A stretch of 64,000 bases of DNA from Melioribacteraceae bacterium. Lineage in GTDB: Bacteria > Bacteroidota > Ignavibacteria > Ignavibacteriales > Melioribacteraceae. Position 1 is the first letter of the stretch; every line of letters begins with the position of its first letter. The stretch spans positions 248,001 to 312,000 of the forward strand of contig WYBN01000009.1 of NCBI GenBank assembly GCA_011525875.1, read 5' to 3'. Shown piece by piece: positions 9,279 to 18,326 of this stretch. The notes under the pieces are model-generated. The model saw only the letters and a program-made list of their open reading frames with translations. It was not told the DNA's origin and searched no databases. Made by a program: the position numbers and the translations under genes.

Positions 9279-10922
9279 ATGAAATCACATGAACCTTTTG
9301 AGCAGTTAAGAAAGTTTATCGCATCTCATCAGGCGAAAGTCGCTCCCCTTAGTAAAAAATTAAATTCAACTTATTACAATGCCAGCCTTACTGGAAATGC
9401 CATGGAATTTGAGAAGGCTTCAAAACTTCAGATGAAGATCAACAGAATTTATTCCAACAAAGATGATTATAAATTTCTGAAAAAATTCCGTAAAACCGAT
9501 ATAAGCGCCGACCGGCTCTTAAAACGCCAGTATGAATTGATATATAACGGATATATTGCAAATCAATTTGATGAAGAGCTGCACAAAAAAATCATAAAAC
9601 TTTCTAACAAGGTTGAAGAACTTTTCTCTACTTTCAGAGCCGAATCGAACGGAAGGAAATATACAGATAATGAAATTGATGAGATATTAGCAAGCTCAGA
9701 TAACAGCAACGAGCTTGAAGAAGTTTGGAAAGCAAGCAAACAGATAGGGCAGCTAACGGCGAAGGATGTAATCTTGCTTGTTAAACTCCGGAACAAAGCG
9801 GCGCGAAAACTCGGATTTAAAAATTTTCACTTGATGAGTTTAACTCTCGATGAACAAAATGAAAAAGAAATTGATTCTCTTTTTATACGTCTCGACGATC
9901 TTACTCGCGATAAGTATGAAGAATTAAAATCCGAAGTTGACAAACATCTTGCAGAACGTTTTTCAATTAAGCCGGAAGAACTAATGCCGTGGCATTACGG
10001 CGATAAGTTCTTTCAAAGCCCTCCAAAAATATTTTCCGCTGACATAGACAAGTTTTTTAGAAATGCCGACCTTATTGCGGTAAGCCGCGGTTATTATAAC
10101 GGCATCGGACTTGAAATTGATGACATACTTGAACGAAGCGATCTTTTTGAAAGAGAGAATAAATACCAGCATGCATTTTGTACGGATATAGACAGAGACG
10201 GCGATATCAGAATAGTGTGTAATCTGATTAATAATCAAAAGTGGATGGGTACTCTTCTCCACGAATTGGGGCATGCGGTCTATGATAAATATATTTCAAA
10301 AGAACTTCCGTGGATATTAAGAATTCAGGCGCATATTTTTACGACAGAAGCAATTGCTATGCTGTTCGGAAGATTTGTTCAAAATCCGGCTTGGCTCGGT
10401 GATATGAATATTGTAACGAAAAGGGAAGCCGCTAAAATTCGTTCTCAATCCGTCCGGGCAATGCTGCTGGACCAATTGGTGTTCTGCCGCTGGGTGCAGG
10501 TTATGTATAGATTTGAAAAAGAAATGTATAAAGACCCGGATCAGGATCTAAATAAACTTTGGTGGAAGCTGGTTGAAAAATATCAAAAATTAAAAAAACC
10601 TAAGGATAGAAATGAGCCCGACTGGGCTTCTAAAATTCATATTGCATTATATCCGGCATATTATCATAACTATATGCTGGGAGAATTGCTTGCCTCGCAG
10701 TTATTTTTCTATATTACTTCCAAAGTGCTGAAAACCGCAAAACCTTCCGGAGAAAGTTTCGCAGGTAAGATGAATGTGGGAAAGTATCTGAAAAATTCTT
10801 TCTTTAATTACGGGGCGCTTTATCACTGGAAAGAATTAATAATTAAATCAACGGGCGAACCCCTTAACCCCGAGTATTACGCTCAGCAGTTCATAAATAA
10901 TACTGACTTTGATGATAGATAA
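9279..10922 (+). CDS. M3-like zinc metallopeptidase (oligopeptidase)
   Basis: This 547-residue protein starts at ATG 9279. It is largely alpha-helical with the zinc motif HELGH at residues 328-332 and a downstream Glu in TTEAIAMLFGR that can serve as third ligand. Both fit the M3/M2 gluzincin fold (oligoendopeptidase F, thimet or peptidyl-dipeptidase type). No signal peptide is present, so it is probably cytoplasmic and degrades short peptides. The segment LYPAYYHNYMLGELLASQL resembles the C-terminal Tyr-rich substrate-binding helix region of the family. A second, exported M3B enzyme lies at the right edge of the window and is clearly different in sequence. Confidence 0.82.
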   Translation: MKSHEPFEQLRKFIASHQAKVAPLSKKLNSTYYNASLTGNAMEFEKASKLQMKINRIYSNKDDYKFLKKFRKTDISADRLLKRQYELIYNGYIANQFDEELHKKIIKLSNKVEELFSTFRAESNGRKYTDNEIDEILASSDNSNELEEVWKASKQIGQLTAKDVILLVKLRNKAARKLGFKNFHLMSLTLDEQNEKEIDSLFIRLDDLTRDKYEELKSEVDKHLAERFSIKPEELMPWHYGDKFFQSPPKIFSADIDKFFRNADLIAVSRGYYNGIGLEIDDILERSDLFERENKYQHAFCTDIDRDGDIRIVCNLINNQKWMGTLLHELGHAVYDKYISKELPWILRIQAHIFTTEAIAMLFGRFVQNPAWLGDMNIVTKREAAKIRSQSVRAMLLDQLVFCRWVQVMYRFEKEMYKDPDQDLNKLWWKLVEKYQKLKKPKDRNEPDWASKIHIALYPAYYHNYMLGELLASQLFFYITSKVLKTAKPSGESFAGKMNVGKYLKNSFFNYGALYHWKELIIKSTGEPLNPEYYAQQFINNTDFDDR

Positions 10923-10984
10923 TGTAGTCGGAAAAATAATCCTTATGTTTTTTTAAGACAGAAAACTTAAAATGGAGTAACGCC

Positions 10985-12124
10985 TTGTCTTCAAAAATCA
11001 AATTCATCATTTTAATTATTTTTTTTGCGCTGGCATCAATTTTACTCTCTGGCAAGATAGATTATAGAAATTCGGACTATGCAAATATGGATATGCTTAA
11101 ATATATTACTATGGGCGAAGAAGCGCCGGGTCTGAATCTTGATGTTCCGCAGCCCTTTGTGTATAGAATTTTTGCCCCGTGGCTTGCGGGAATTCTTCCG
11201 ATGGATTTGCATACTTCTTTTTATATTCTCAGCTCTCTGTCTTTAATACTATCTGCGCTGCTGCTATTTCTATTATTACGCGAGTATGCCATCGAAGCAA
11301 GAACGGCGTTCATTTTAACATTCGCTTTTATTTTCAACAGGTATTTTTTCCAATTCACGGCATGGGATTTTTATCAGTTGACGGACTCGCTTTCACTTAT
11401 GATAATTCTTGCTTCGATTCTTCTTTCACTGAAAGGAAAATACTTTAAAGTGTCTTTACTGCTCTTCATTGGCGTTTTGACTAAAGAGATTGTGTTAGTC
11501 GTAATACCTTTTCTGTTTGCCGAACTGTATTATAAGAAAAGCAATGCTAAGGGCTATTTACAAGTTGGCGCTGCAGTTCTTCCTTCAATTATTCTCTTTA
11601 TTTTGTTAAGAGTATTGATTGAACCGCAAAGCGGGAATGATTTAATGACTAAATTACTAACTGAGGGCGGCGCCAATATTTTCACAGTTAATTCTCTGTC
11701 GAAAAAACTGTTGGTTGCTTTCACTCCATTTTTCTTTCTGCCCGTATTTTTTATTAAAGATTTTTTTGCATTCATAAGAAAAAACATATCTCTCTCTATT
11801 CTTTTTCTCTCCGTCTTTGCCGCCTCTCTCTTCGGAGGCGATTATGAAAGATTGATGACTCCGGCAGTAGCTGCCTATTTTGTTTTTATCGGGACACTGC
11901 TTCAAAAAATCTTTGCAAGAATGAAAAATTCAAAAGAAGTTAAAATATTATATTACGCTGTTGCTGTAAGCAGTTTTCTATCCTCCTTTTATCATTTATG
12001 GGGAATTATAAAATTACCAACCGCATTTCATTCCGTTATCTCTACAATTTTTTTCGGCATTTTGATAGGTTTCTTGTTCGTCCAAGCAGAGAGGAGATTT
12101 ACTAAAAAAAAAATACTCTCATGA
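10985..12124 (+). CDS. Polytopic membrane protein, possible GT-C-like glycosyltransferase
   Basis: This 379-residue protein starts at TTG 10985, supported by GGAG at 10974-10977. It has roughly nine to ten hydrophobic segments. A loop after the first segment contains DYANMDMLKYI and later FVYRIFAPW, and GVLTKEIVLVVIPFLF sits mid-protein. Acidic residues in the first extracytoplasmic loop plus a mid-protein Lys-Glu pair are reminiscent of GT-C mannosyltransferase-like proteins. No catalytic motif is certain, so an uncharacterised integral membrane protein is the safe call. It ends convergently against the outer-membrane protein gene. Confidence 0.6.
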   Translation: MSSKIKFIILIIFFALASILLSGKIDYRNSDYANMDMLKYITMGEEAPGLNLDVPQPFVYRIFAPWLAGILPMDLHTSFYILSSLSLILSALLLFLLLREYAIEARTAFILTFAFIFNRYFFQFTAWDFYQLTDSLSLMIILASILLSLKGKYFKVSLLLFIGVLTKEIVLVVIPFLFAELYYKKSNAKGYLQVGAAVLPSIILFILLRVLIEPQSGNDLMTKLLTEGGANIFTVNSLSKKLLVAFTPFFFLPVFFIKDFFAFIRKNISLSILFLSVFAASLFGGDYERLMTPAVAAYFVFIGTLLQKIFARMKNSKEVKILYYAVAVSSFLSSFYHLWGIIKLPTAFHSVISTIFFGILIGFLFVQAERRFTKKKILS

Positions 12125-12148
12125 AATAGGGTCAGTATTCCATGAGAG
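12116..12148. terminator. Hairpin between convergent genes
   Basis: CTCTCATG (12116-12123) pairs perfectly with CATGAGAG (12141-12148) across a 17-base loop, overlapping the stop of the membrane protein gene. There is no clear T-tract; it may mark termination between the convergent genes. Confidence 0.4.
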
Positions 12149-12175
12149 CAATTGGAGTAGATATGAAAGGAGCTG

Positions 12176-14830
12176 CTATGCGTCAAACCAATAGGAAAAT
12201 TTAACGAGAAAAATATTATTAGATTCGGAGTTAATAAGATTGTTGAAATCTCTTGAGAATTTGAACTCTCCAGGATGATCAAAATTTGTTTTATCATGCG
12301 TCCAAACGAAATAAAAAACCGAACCGGGTAGCACTTCATATCTCAACACAATATTTCCTCTAACAGATTTATAATTAAAATTAGGATTGGAAAATCCAAA
12401 CCCCTGAGCTGAACCGTCTCCATCGGGGTCAACAAAATACTCATCAGAATTTTTATCGTATTTTATCTGTCCCTTTTCAGCCGAATAAACGTTATACTTC
12501 GATGTCCGGGGCGCAGCAAGTTCTTTAAAGTTTGCATATTTGCCCACTGAAAAAATAGGCTGTATAAATACCTGCAGACTTAATTGCGGGGTGAAAGTAC
12601 AATTAACTCTTAAATTTCCAGAAATTGTTTTATGATCAAGTTCGGCAAATACATATCTGCGGTTGAATGTATGTTTAGCAAAATCGTCATCAAAATTTCC
12701 AACCCATTGGTCTTTGGCAAGAGAAACTGAATAACTCGGTCCGGCTTGAATGCTTACTTTTGAATCGGGTTTCCATTCGAGATCAAAACCAATATCGATA
12801 AACTCTGAATTCAATTTGTCATGCGTATAGCTGGTATTGAAGTTCAACACCATTGTCTCTCTTGTATCGGTATTTCCCCCGAACGTGATATTATATCCAC
12901 TCGGCTCCTTAACAAATGGACCGCCTCTCGTGGCTCTGTTATTAAGCCCTTCGAATGAATAAAAACCTTGAATAAAAAGATCATAATAATTTACGAACTG
13001 AAAATTTGACACTGTAAAAATGGTGTTGTTCAAAAGGTCTCCGGTAAAATTATACGTTCTGAAATACGCAAAATTTATATTCTTTCTTCTGAAAATTTTA
13101 TCCGGTTCATACCATCTATAGCCAAGTACAACGTGACCGTTTATTCTATCAGCCATCCATTGAAAACCCATATCGTTATATTCAAATCCTGGCGATACGG
13201 CTCCAACAGCCGAGTTAATATAAAAATTCCCTTTCTGTTTGTTAAGCATAATCCGGGTGAACCAGCCTGCAAGGTTATTCCTATTTGTATCAAGCGGTAT
13301 ATAAATATTTTCGGGATTCTGAAAATATCTGTAAGGCATACGCTGCTTTATTTCAACAGCTTCTTTAGTGCCGTCAACAATGGAGCCTATTGCCGTTGCT
13401 GTTATTACATAGTTTTCGTCTTCATCCAGGGTTTTCCATCCGTCTATGCCTAAGGTGTAAGCCTGCTCAACTAAGGATTCGCGTAAGTTCCGACCTCTTA
13501 AATCTCTGTTTACAGATGTGAACATCATACCGAAAGCGTCCCGCCCTTCATTAAATTCTTTTTTTGCTCTAAATACTCCGTAGTGGGTCAATGGTTCGAC
13601 TTCTTCTTTAATGTTCTGTGCGTCAACTCTTAAGGTGGCAAACATTCTTTGAGTAACCGCGCTTAACGCGCCGATTGACCAGGAATCGTTCAACTTTCCA
13701 GTAAGCTTTGCTGCGCACAAAATATTAGTTTCTTTTGGATAGTCGATAAAATTGTAATCAGAAACTGAGCCTTGCGGGCTGCGTCCGATCCTTCTCGAGT
13801 AAAAAAGGGAAGGAGTGCCGAAATTAAAATTCCAATTATTGTTTGAACCTCCACGCCCGAAATAGAAGATTGTATTCCCTTCAATAAAGAACGGTCTTTT
13901 TTCATCATAATAAGTTTCGAAGGCGCTAAGGTTAACAACCGCCGGGTCAACTTCAACCTGACCAAAATCGGGATTGATTGTTCCGTCAAGAGTTAAGTTG
14001 CTGCCAATACCAAGTTTAATATCGGCACCGGCAGATGTTTGATATTGTTTTGATTTATAAAACGGATCTTGCTCATCATGAATTAAGTATTGAGCTTTTT
14101 GCACCACATAAGGCAGAACTTCAAAACGTTGTTTTGGTTTGATTCCCCTTAGACCTTCGAGTGTCGCGAAATGAGAAACGAAACCGCTTTCATTTTTAGG
14201 AACCATAATCAAATAGCTGGTTTCATTTTTTCTTTTTATTCCTCTCGCAAAATTTATTCCCCATTTCATATCATCTGCTTCTTTAAATCTTAGCTGCGAA
14301 AAAGGAATTTTCATTTCAACAGACCAGCCGTCGCCGTTTACTTCTGTTTTAGCCTCCCAAATTCCATCCCATGATGAATCGTTCCAACTGTCATTAAATA
14401 GAACTCCGTCGGATAAAGAGCCGCCAGCATTAACGGCAAAATAATAACCGGTCCTTCTGTCAAAGTATGGATCAATATAAACATAGAACCAGTCTGTTTT
14501 TGTGTGATTATCACGCCTCATCAAGCTCAAATCAATCGAGTCGGGATTAGAATCATAGAGTTTCGCCGAGAAGTACAGATGATTTTCGTCGTATGATATC
14601 CAAACATCGGTTTTTTCCGAAGCAGATTCTCCTTCGTTTGGGTCGCGTTGAATAAAACCCGATACTGGCTGATATTCGGAATAAAGCGGTTCAACTAATT
14701 TCCCGTCAAGATTTACAATATTCTTTAACTGAATTATCTGAACGAGCCGTGCTCTTGAAATATCTTTTGAAATTGAACCGGCAGAACTCGAAATTGAAAA
14801 TACTAAAACAAAGAATAAAAATTTTTTCAT
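12176..14830 (-). CDS. DUF5916-type outer-membrane protein with N-terminal CBM9-like domain
   Basis: The 884-residue product starts at the ATG at 14830, giving a signal peptide (MKKFLFFVLVFSISSSAGS). A longer frame to 14968 would cross the ferredoxin terminator and is rejected. Residues about 25-230 form a CBM9/DOMON-like beta-sandwich (KNIVNLDGKLVEPLY, DVWISYDENHLYFSAKLYD, FYVYIDPYFDRRTGYYFAVN). The remainder alternates aromatic beta-strands typical of a DUF5916 outer-membrane barrel (DFGQVEVDPAVVNLSAFETY, RRPFFIEG-like segment, FYSRRIGRSP), ending in Phe-rich strands (KFSYWFDA). Family members are common in Bacteroidota and have no firm function. Binding or uptake of sugars or heme-like ligands is speculation. 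It is probably transcribed alone, since a terminator precedes it. Confidence 0.85.
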   Translation of the reverse strand: MKKFLFFVLVFSISSSAGSISKDISRARLVQIIQLKNIVNLDGKLVEPLYSEYQPVSGFIQRDPNEGESASEKTDVWISYDENHLYFSAKLYDSNPDSIDLSLMRRDNHTKTDWFYVYIDPYFDRRTGYYFAVNAGGSLSDGVLFNDSWNDSSWDGIWEAKTEVNGDGWSVEMKIPFSQLRFKEADDMKWGINFARGIKRKNETSYLIMVPKNESGFVSHFATLEGLRGIKPKQRFEVLPYVVQKAQYLIHDEQDPFYKSKQYQTSAGADIKLGIGSNLTLDGTINPDFGQVEVDPAVVNLSAFETYYDEKRPFFIEGNTIFYFGRGGSNNNWNFNFGTPSLFYSRRIGRSPQGSVSDYNFIDYPKETNILCAAKLTGKLNDSWSIGALSAVTQRMFATLRVDAQNIKEEVEPLTHYGVFRAKKEFNEGRDAFGMMFTSVNRDLRGRNLRESLVEQAYTLGIDGWKTLDEDENYVITATAIGSIVDGTKEAVEIKQRMPYRYFQNPENIYIPLDTNRNNLAGWFTRIMLNKQKGNFYINSAVGAVSPGFEYNDMGFQWMADRINGHVVLGYRWYEPDKIFRRKNINFAYFRTYNFTGDLLNNTIFTVSNFQFVNYYDLFIQGFYSFEGLNNRATRGGPFVKEPSGYNITFGGNTDTRETMVLNFNTSYTHDKLNSEFIDIGFDLEWKPDSKVSIQAGPSYSVSLAKDQWVGNFDDDFAKHTFNRRYVFAELDHKTISGNLRVNCTFTPQLSLQVFIQPIFSVGKYANFKELAAPRTSKYNVYSAEKGQIKYDKNSDEYFVDPDGDGSAQGFGFSNPNFNYKSVRGNIVLRYEVLPGSVFYFVWTHDKTNFDHPGEFKFSRDFNNLINSESNNIFLVKFSYWFDA

Positions 14831-14930
14831 GGCCCCCGCATCATTTTTTATTGATTTGGCATTTAGACTTGTAACAAAAAGAAAGGTTAGATAAAATCTT
14901 ATTTTTTTTTGGTGCGGATAATTTTGAACA

Positions 14931-14961
14931 AAAAAAAGCCTCCTGTGCGGAGGCTTTTTGA
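14931..14961 (-). terminator. Strong intrinsic terminator after the ferredoxin gene
   Basis: GCCTCC (14938-14943) and GGAGGC (14949-14954) form a six-pair GC stem with a five-base loop, flanked by A7 on one side and T5 on the other. Read on the minus strand it ends in seven Ts, so it terminates the ferredoxin transcript, and its symmetry could also work in the other direction. It isolates the downstream DUF5916 gene. Confidence 0.88.
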
Positions 14962-14976
14962 GAATCACTAAGTGAT

Positions 14977-15189
14977 TTATTTTTCTACGATGGCGTCAAC
15001 GGCACAAACCTCCACGCAGGATTTACAATTATCGCATAATTCGGGGACGATATAACTAAAGTCGTTTGATAATGCCGCTAATGTTTCGTCATTTAAAACG
15101 TAATTATCGCCAGCGTTGTAAATTGCGTTGTTATCACATTCATCGTTGCATGCTGAACAATTAATACATTCTTCTGTAATATACATCAT
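14977..15189 (-). CDS. 2[4Fe-4S] ferredoxin
   Basis: This 70-residue protein has two cluster-binding motifs, CINCSACNDEC near the N-terminus and CDNCKSCVEVC near the C-terminus. Both are CxxCxxCxxxC, each followed by a small residue rather than the usual Pro (CDNNAI, CAVDAI). The segment between the motifs (residues 28-45) is longer than in clostridial ferredoxins, as in Chlorobium-type bacterial ferredoxins. It should be a small cytoplasmic low-potential electron carrier. AGGAG lies 9 bases before ATG 15189. It is monocistronic: a terminator follows, and a 224-base divergent spacer precedes. Confidence 0.93.
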   Translation of the reverse strand: MMYITEECINCSACNDECDNNAIYNAGDNYVLNDETLAALSNDFSYIVPELCDNCKSCVEVCAVDAIVEK

Positions 15190-15413
15190 GTTTTAGAACT
15201 CCTGCATTTTGTACACAATGAAATTATTTAACACACAAAAATTATTCAGACCTGCTATAATAAACAAGAGAAAAACATCCTAAATAACATCATTCAATTG
15301 AATTTTTTTAGAATGAAATTTGTAATTGTATATTTAGTGTTGAAAATGTTACTAATACATTAATTTTACCTTGCCGATAAAAATTTACACAATAATTTAA
15401 AATGGTCAATTAA

Positions 15414-16013
15414 GTGATTAAATCAGCAATACATTTTCTTTATCTAATAACTCTGGTATATTTTTTCTGCGGATGCAGCTGCAAAAATTGCCTTAGGGAT
15501 GATTTGGAAGAAGTGCCGGATTCAATATTTGTGAGAACAGACGATTTCTTATCAAAAAAAGTCGGCGCGGATTTTTTTAATTTATATATTCATAAAGATT
15601 ATTTCAGAAGCAGGGCAGCCGACAGCATTTTTGAAATTAGATATAACTTTAAAATGGATGAATATGATTTTGTTGATGAGGAGATTTTGATCATAACGGA
15701 TAAACATGGAAATCTTGATCATACTCATAAACCTTCGGGAATTCCAACATGCGTGAAACGGATTGAAGGATGTAATTTTATTAATCGCGAAGCGGCTGTT
15801 CGTATTGCCGAAGAGAATGGATTGGATAAAGGAATTAAACCCTGGCTTGTTGAGTTTCGCTGGTTCGACGAAGCTAATCTTTATGTATGGCATATTTTAT
15901 CAACTAAGTATGAATTAAAAAAAGATAATTATTATATTGCCGACGGCGAGGAGCTTCTTATTGATCCGGTAACCGTCGAAGTAATTAAACACCGAGAATG
16001 GAAAGTAAGATAA
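15414..16013 (+). CDS. Putative lipoprotein of unknown function
   Basis: This 199-residue protein starts at GTG 15414. It has a hydrophobic signal ending in a Cys-rich lipobox region (YFFCGCSCKNC), so it is probably lipidated. The C-terminal part (WLVEFRWFDEANLYVWHIL, then DGEELLIDPVTVEVIK) resembles a PepSY-like fold, in which a last strand carries the D-P-x-T-G-x-V pattern. I do not recognise a specific family. It is the first gene of a long plus-strand run continuing into the aldo/keto reductase 31 bases later. Confidence 0.65.
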   Translation: MIKSAIHFLYLITLVYFFCGCSCKNCLRDDLEEVPDSIFVRTDDFLSKKVGADFFNLYIHKDYFRSRAADSIFEIRYNFKMDEYDFVDEEILIITDKHGNLDHTHKPSGIPTCVKRIEGCNFINREAAVRIAEENGLDKGIKPWLVEFRWFDEANLYVWHILSTKYELKKDNYYIADGEELLIDPVTVEVIKHREWKVR

Positions 16014-16044
16014 ATTATGAACCCGATTAATTAGAGAACAAAAC

Positions 16045-17031
16045 ATGAAATTTAGAAAACTGGGAAAGACAAACATCGAAGTTTCGGAAATAAGCCTGGG
16101 CTGCTGGACGATGGGCGGAAGAAACTGGGTTAAAGGAGTTTCAATCGGCTGGGCTGAAGTTGATGAAAACGAAATTAGAGAAGCAATCAATTATGCAATT
16201 GATAAAGGCGTGAATCATTTTGATAATGCGGATGTTTACGGCAATGGCGAAGCAGAGAGAATGCTTGCGAGAATTCTTGGCGAAAAAACTAATGAATTTA
16301 TTATCGCTACAAAGGTGGGATGGTTTCAAGGAACGGCGCAGCATGCTTACGACCCTCTGCATATTCGTCATCAATGCGAACAGTCGTTGAAAAATCTTAA
16401 CAGGGATTATATTGACCTATACTATTTCCATCATCCTTATTTTGGCGACAGCGATTTTTTCCTCGATGATGCCGTTGAAGTTTTTTACAGATTAAAGGAA
16501 GAAGGAAAGATCAGAGCAATCGGTCAATCGGCTTATTCTAATGAGGATTTTTTGAGGGTTGTACCAAAAGTTAATCCCGATGTCCTTCAAAGTTCTGCTA
16601 ATGCAATCGATGATCACTATGTGGCAGAGGGTCAGCCGGTATCGGAAATGATGAAGGATAGAAATATTTCATTTATAGCATTCGGACCGGTGGCTCAGGG
16701 GCTTTTACTCGGGAAATACAATAAAAACAATCCTCCCAAATTTGGAAACGGTGATCACCGGCAAAGGTCAAAAAAATTCCAGGCGGACTATTTAACTAAG
16801 CTGGAACCTAAATTGGAACACTTAAAAAATAAATTTGGCGGCAGCCCGAAAGACCTATCCCGAGTTGCATTGCAGTATTTACTCCACTATTCGTCTGTTG
16901 CCGCGGTAATACCCGGATTCAGAAATATTGCTCAGGTAAAAATGAATCTGGAAGCAGCCGATAAACCATTGACTAAAGATGAATTCGAATTTGTGAAAAA
17001 TGTATTCTCCTCAGATCCTTTAACGGAATGA
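16045..17031 (+). CDS. Aldo/keto reductase
   Basis: This 328-residue NADPH-dependent oxidoreductase has the AKR (beta/alpha)8 layout. It starts FRKLGKTNIEVSEISLGCW, and the catalytic tetrad is visible as Asp and Tyr in FDNADVYGNGEAE, Lys in IATKVG, and His in LYYFHHPYFG. The C-terminal cofactor part contains AAVIPGFRNIAQV. It is closest to the YhdN/general-stress AKR group that reduces small aldehydes and ketones; the substrate is unknown. Its stop overlaps the start of the CBM9-like gene (ATGA), so the two are co-translated. Confidence 0.92.
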   Translation: MKFRKLGKTNIEVSEISLGCWTMGGRNWVKGVSIGWAEVDENEIREAINYAIDKGVNHFDNADVYGNGEAERMLARILGEKTNEFIIATKVGWFQGTAQHAYDPLHIRHQCEQSLKNLNRDYIDLYYFHHPYFGDSDFFLDDAVEVFYRLKEEGKIRAIGQSAYSNEDFLRVVPKVNPDVLQSSANAIDDHYVAEGQPVSEMMKDRNISFIAFGPVAQGLLLGKYNKNNPPKFGNGDHRQRSKKFQADYLTKLEPKLEHLKNKFGGSPKDLSRVALQYLLHYSSVAAVIPGFRNIAQVKMNLEAADKPLTKDEFEFVKNVFSSDPLTE

Positions 17032-17816
17032 TTTTACACGGAAAAATGAAAGATTACAGAATTGCCATTAAAACATTCTTAGTTATCAGTTTATTAATTA
17101 CTAATCCGATAATGCATCTATCTCAGAGCGTTACTGAGAAAATGCAGGTAAATGTTATGAATTACAAAATCAACAGGGCACATAAAAAAATTAGCATTGA
17201 TGCAGATTGGGAAAAGGAAGTTTGGCGCAACACGGAAGAAGGCGCGCTGGAATACTTTATGGGCGCTTCGCCCAACCATTTTCCTAAAGTAAATTTTAAA
17301 ATGCTTTATGATGATGAGGCAGTTTACGTGATTTTTAAAGTAGTTGACAAATTTGTAAAAGCGGTTGCGCAAAAACATCAAGATAAGGTTTTTCAGGACA
17401 GCTGCGTTGAATTTTTCTTCTCGCCTGATTCTACAACATCGAAAGGTTACTTTAATCTCGAAACCAATTGCGGAGGAACAATTTTGTTCAACTATCAAAC
17501 AGGAAAAAATATCGGGAAACAGAAGATTGCAGAATCAGACATTGAAAAGATTACAATAGCATCATCTCTTCCCAAAATAATTGATGAAGAAATTACGACC
17601 GATACGACATGGTATCTGGAATATAAACTGCCTTACAGTATACTTCGGAACTATTTTGAATTTGATAAACCACGCGAAAAGTTACTCTGGCGTGCAAACT
17701 TTTATAAATGCGCCGATAAGACGAGCCGCCCCCACTGGCTGACCTGGAATAAAATTGATCTGCCAAAACCCGATTTTCATCAGCCCGGTTTTTTTGGATA
17801 TATCGAGTTTCAATAA
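17028..17816 (+). CDS. Exported CBM9-like (carbohydrate-binding family 9) protein
   Basis: This 262-residue protein has a signal peptide (MKDYRIAIKTFLVISLLIT) that begins at an internal ATG, 17046; either 17028 (ATGA overlap with the reductase) or 17046 may be used. The rest is a single CBM9/DOMON-like beta-sandwich: KISIDADWEKEVWRNTEE, then YDDEAVYVIFKVVD, FFFSPDS, and GYFNLETNCGGTILFNY. A WYLEYKLPYSIL strand and Trp-rich HWLTWNKIDLPKPDFHQPGFFGYIEF end follow, all typical of the family. It probably binds a glycan or heme-like ligand outside the cytoplasmic membrane; no catalytic residues are seen. It sits in an operon-like run with RlpA 45 bases downstream. Confidence 0.83.
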   Translation: MILHGKMKDYRIAIKTFLVISLLITNPIMHLSQSVTEKMQVNVMNYKINRAHKKISIDADWEKEVWRNTEEGALEYFMGASPNHFPKVNFKMLYDDEAVYVIFKVVDKFVKAVAQKHQDKVFQDSCVEFFFSPDSTTSKGYFNLETNCGGTILFNYQTGKNIGKQKIAESDIEKITIASSLPKIIDEEITTDTTWYLEYKLPYSILRNYFEFDKPREKLLWRANFYKCADKTSRPHWLTWNKIDLPKPDFHQPGFFGYIEFQ

Positions 17817-17861
17817 GAGGAGAGTATTATTTTAATTTCCGTCAATAAAGCGAAAATTGTT

Positions 17862-18320
17862 TTGCAAAGTTATTCACTGTATAAAAAAATACTGTTGCTA
17901 ATCTCTTCCGTTATAATATTTGCTGCATGTTCGTCATCGCCAAAATTTACCAGCGAACGCCACATGAAAAAAGATTTTAACGCCGAGAAAATTATTTATC
18001 ATGATACGGGCGGAACTTTGGAAACGATAACGGGGCTTGCATCTTTTTATGCCGATGATTTTCACGGCAGACAGACGGCAAACGGCGAAATTTATGATAT
18101 GTATGGACATACTGCGGCGCATCCTGAATATCCTTTCGGCACTATCATTATCGTTACCAATCTCTCCAACGGCAAAAAAGTAACGATAAGAATAAATGAC
18201 CGCATGCCTGCTCATCCAACGAGAATCATTGATCTGTCCTACGGCGCCGCAAATGAAATTGATATGATTGTTGACGGCATAGTCGAAGTAAAACTTGATA
18301 TTATCCAGTGGGGAGATTAA
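17862..18320 (+). CDS. rlpA: RlpA-like double-psi beta-barrel lipoprotein
   Basis: From TTG 17862 the product is 152 residues: a signal peptide with lipobox (VIIFAACSSS) and an RlpA double-psi barrel domain (GLASFYADDFHGRQTANGE, then MYGHTAAHPEYPFGT, VTIRINDRMP, RIIDLSYGAA). RlpA proteins bind denuded peptidoglycan and some act as lytic transglycosylases; there is no SPOR domain here. The annotated TTG has no good ribosome site. The only strong one (AGGAG, 17818-17822) lies about 40 bases upstream and points to in-frame ATT codons at 17826-17835, so the real start may be non-canonical. It is followed after 6 bases by the CYTH gene. Confidence 0.85.
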   Translation: MQSYSLYKKILLLISSVIIFAACSSSPKFTSERHMKKDFNAEKIIYHDTGGTLETITGLASFYADDFHGRQTANGEIYDMYGHTAAHPEYPFGTIIIVTNLSNGKKVTIRINDRMPAHPTRIIDLSYGAANEIDMIVDGIVEVKLDIIQWGD

Positions 18321-18326
18321 CGTTAA

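Noticed and set aside
14831..14968. N-terminal extension of the DUF5916 gene by 46 codons
   Set aside because: It would run through the ferredoxin terminator (14931-14961), and the signal peptide begins only at the ATG at 14830.
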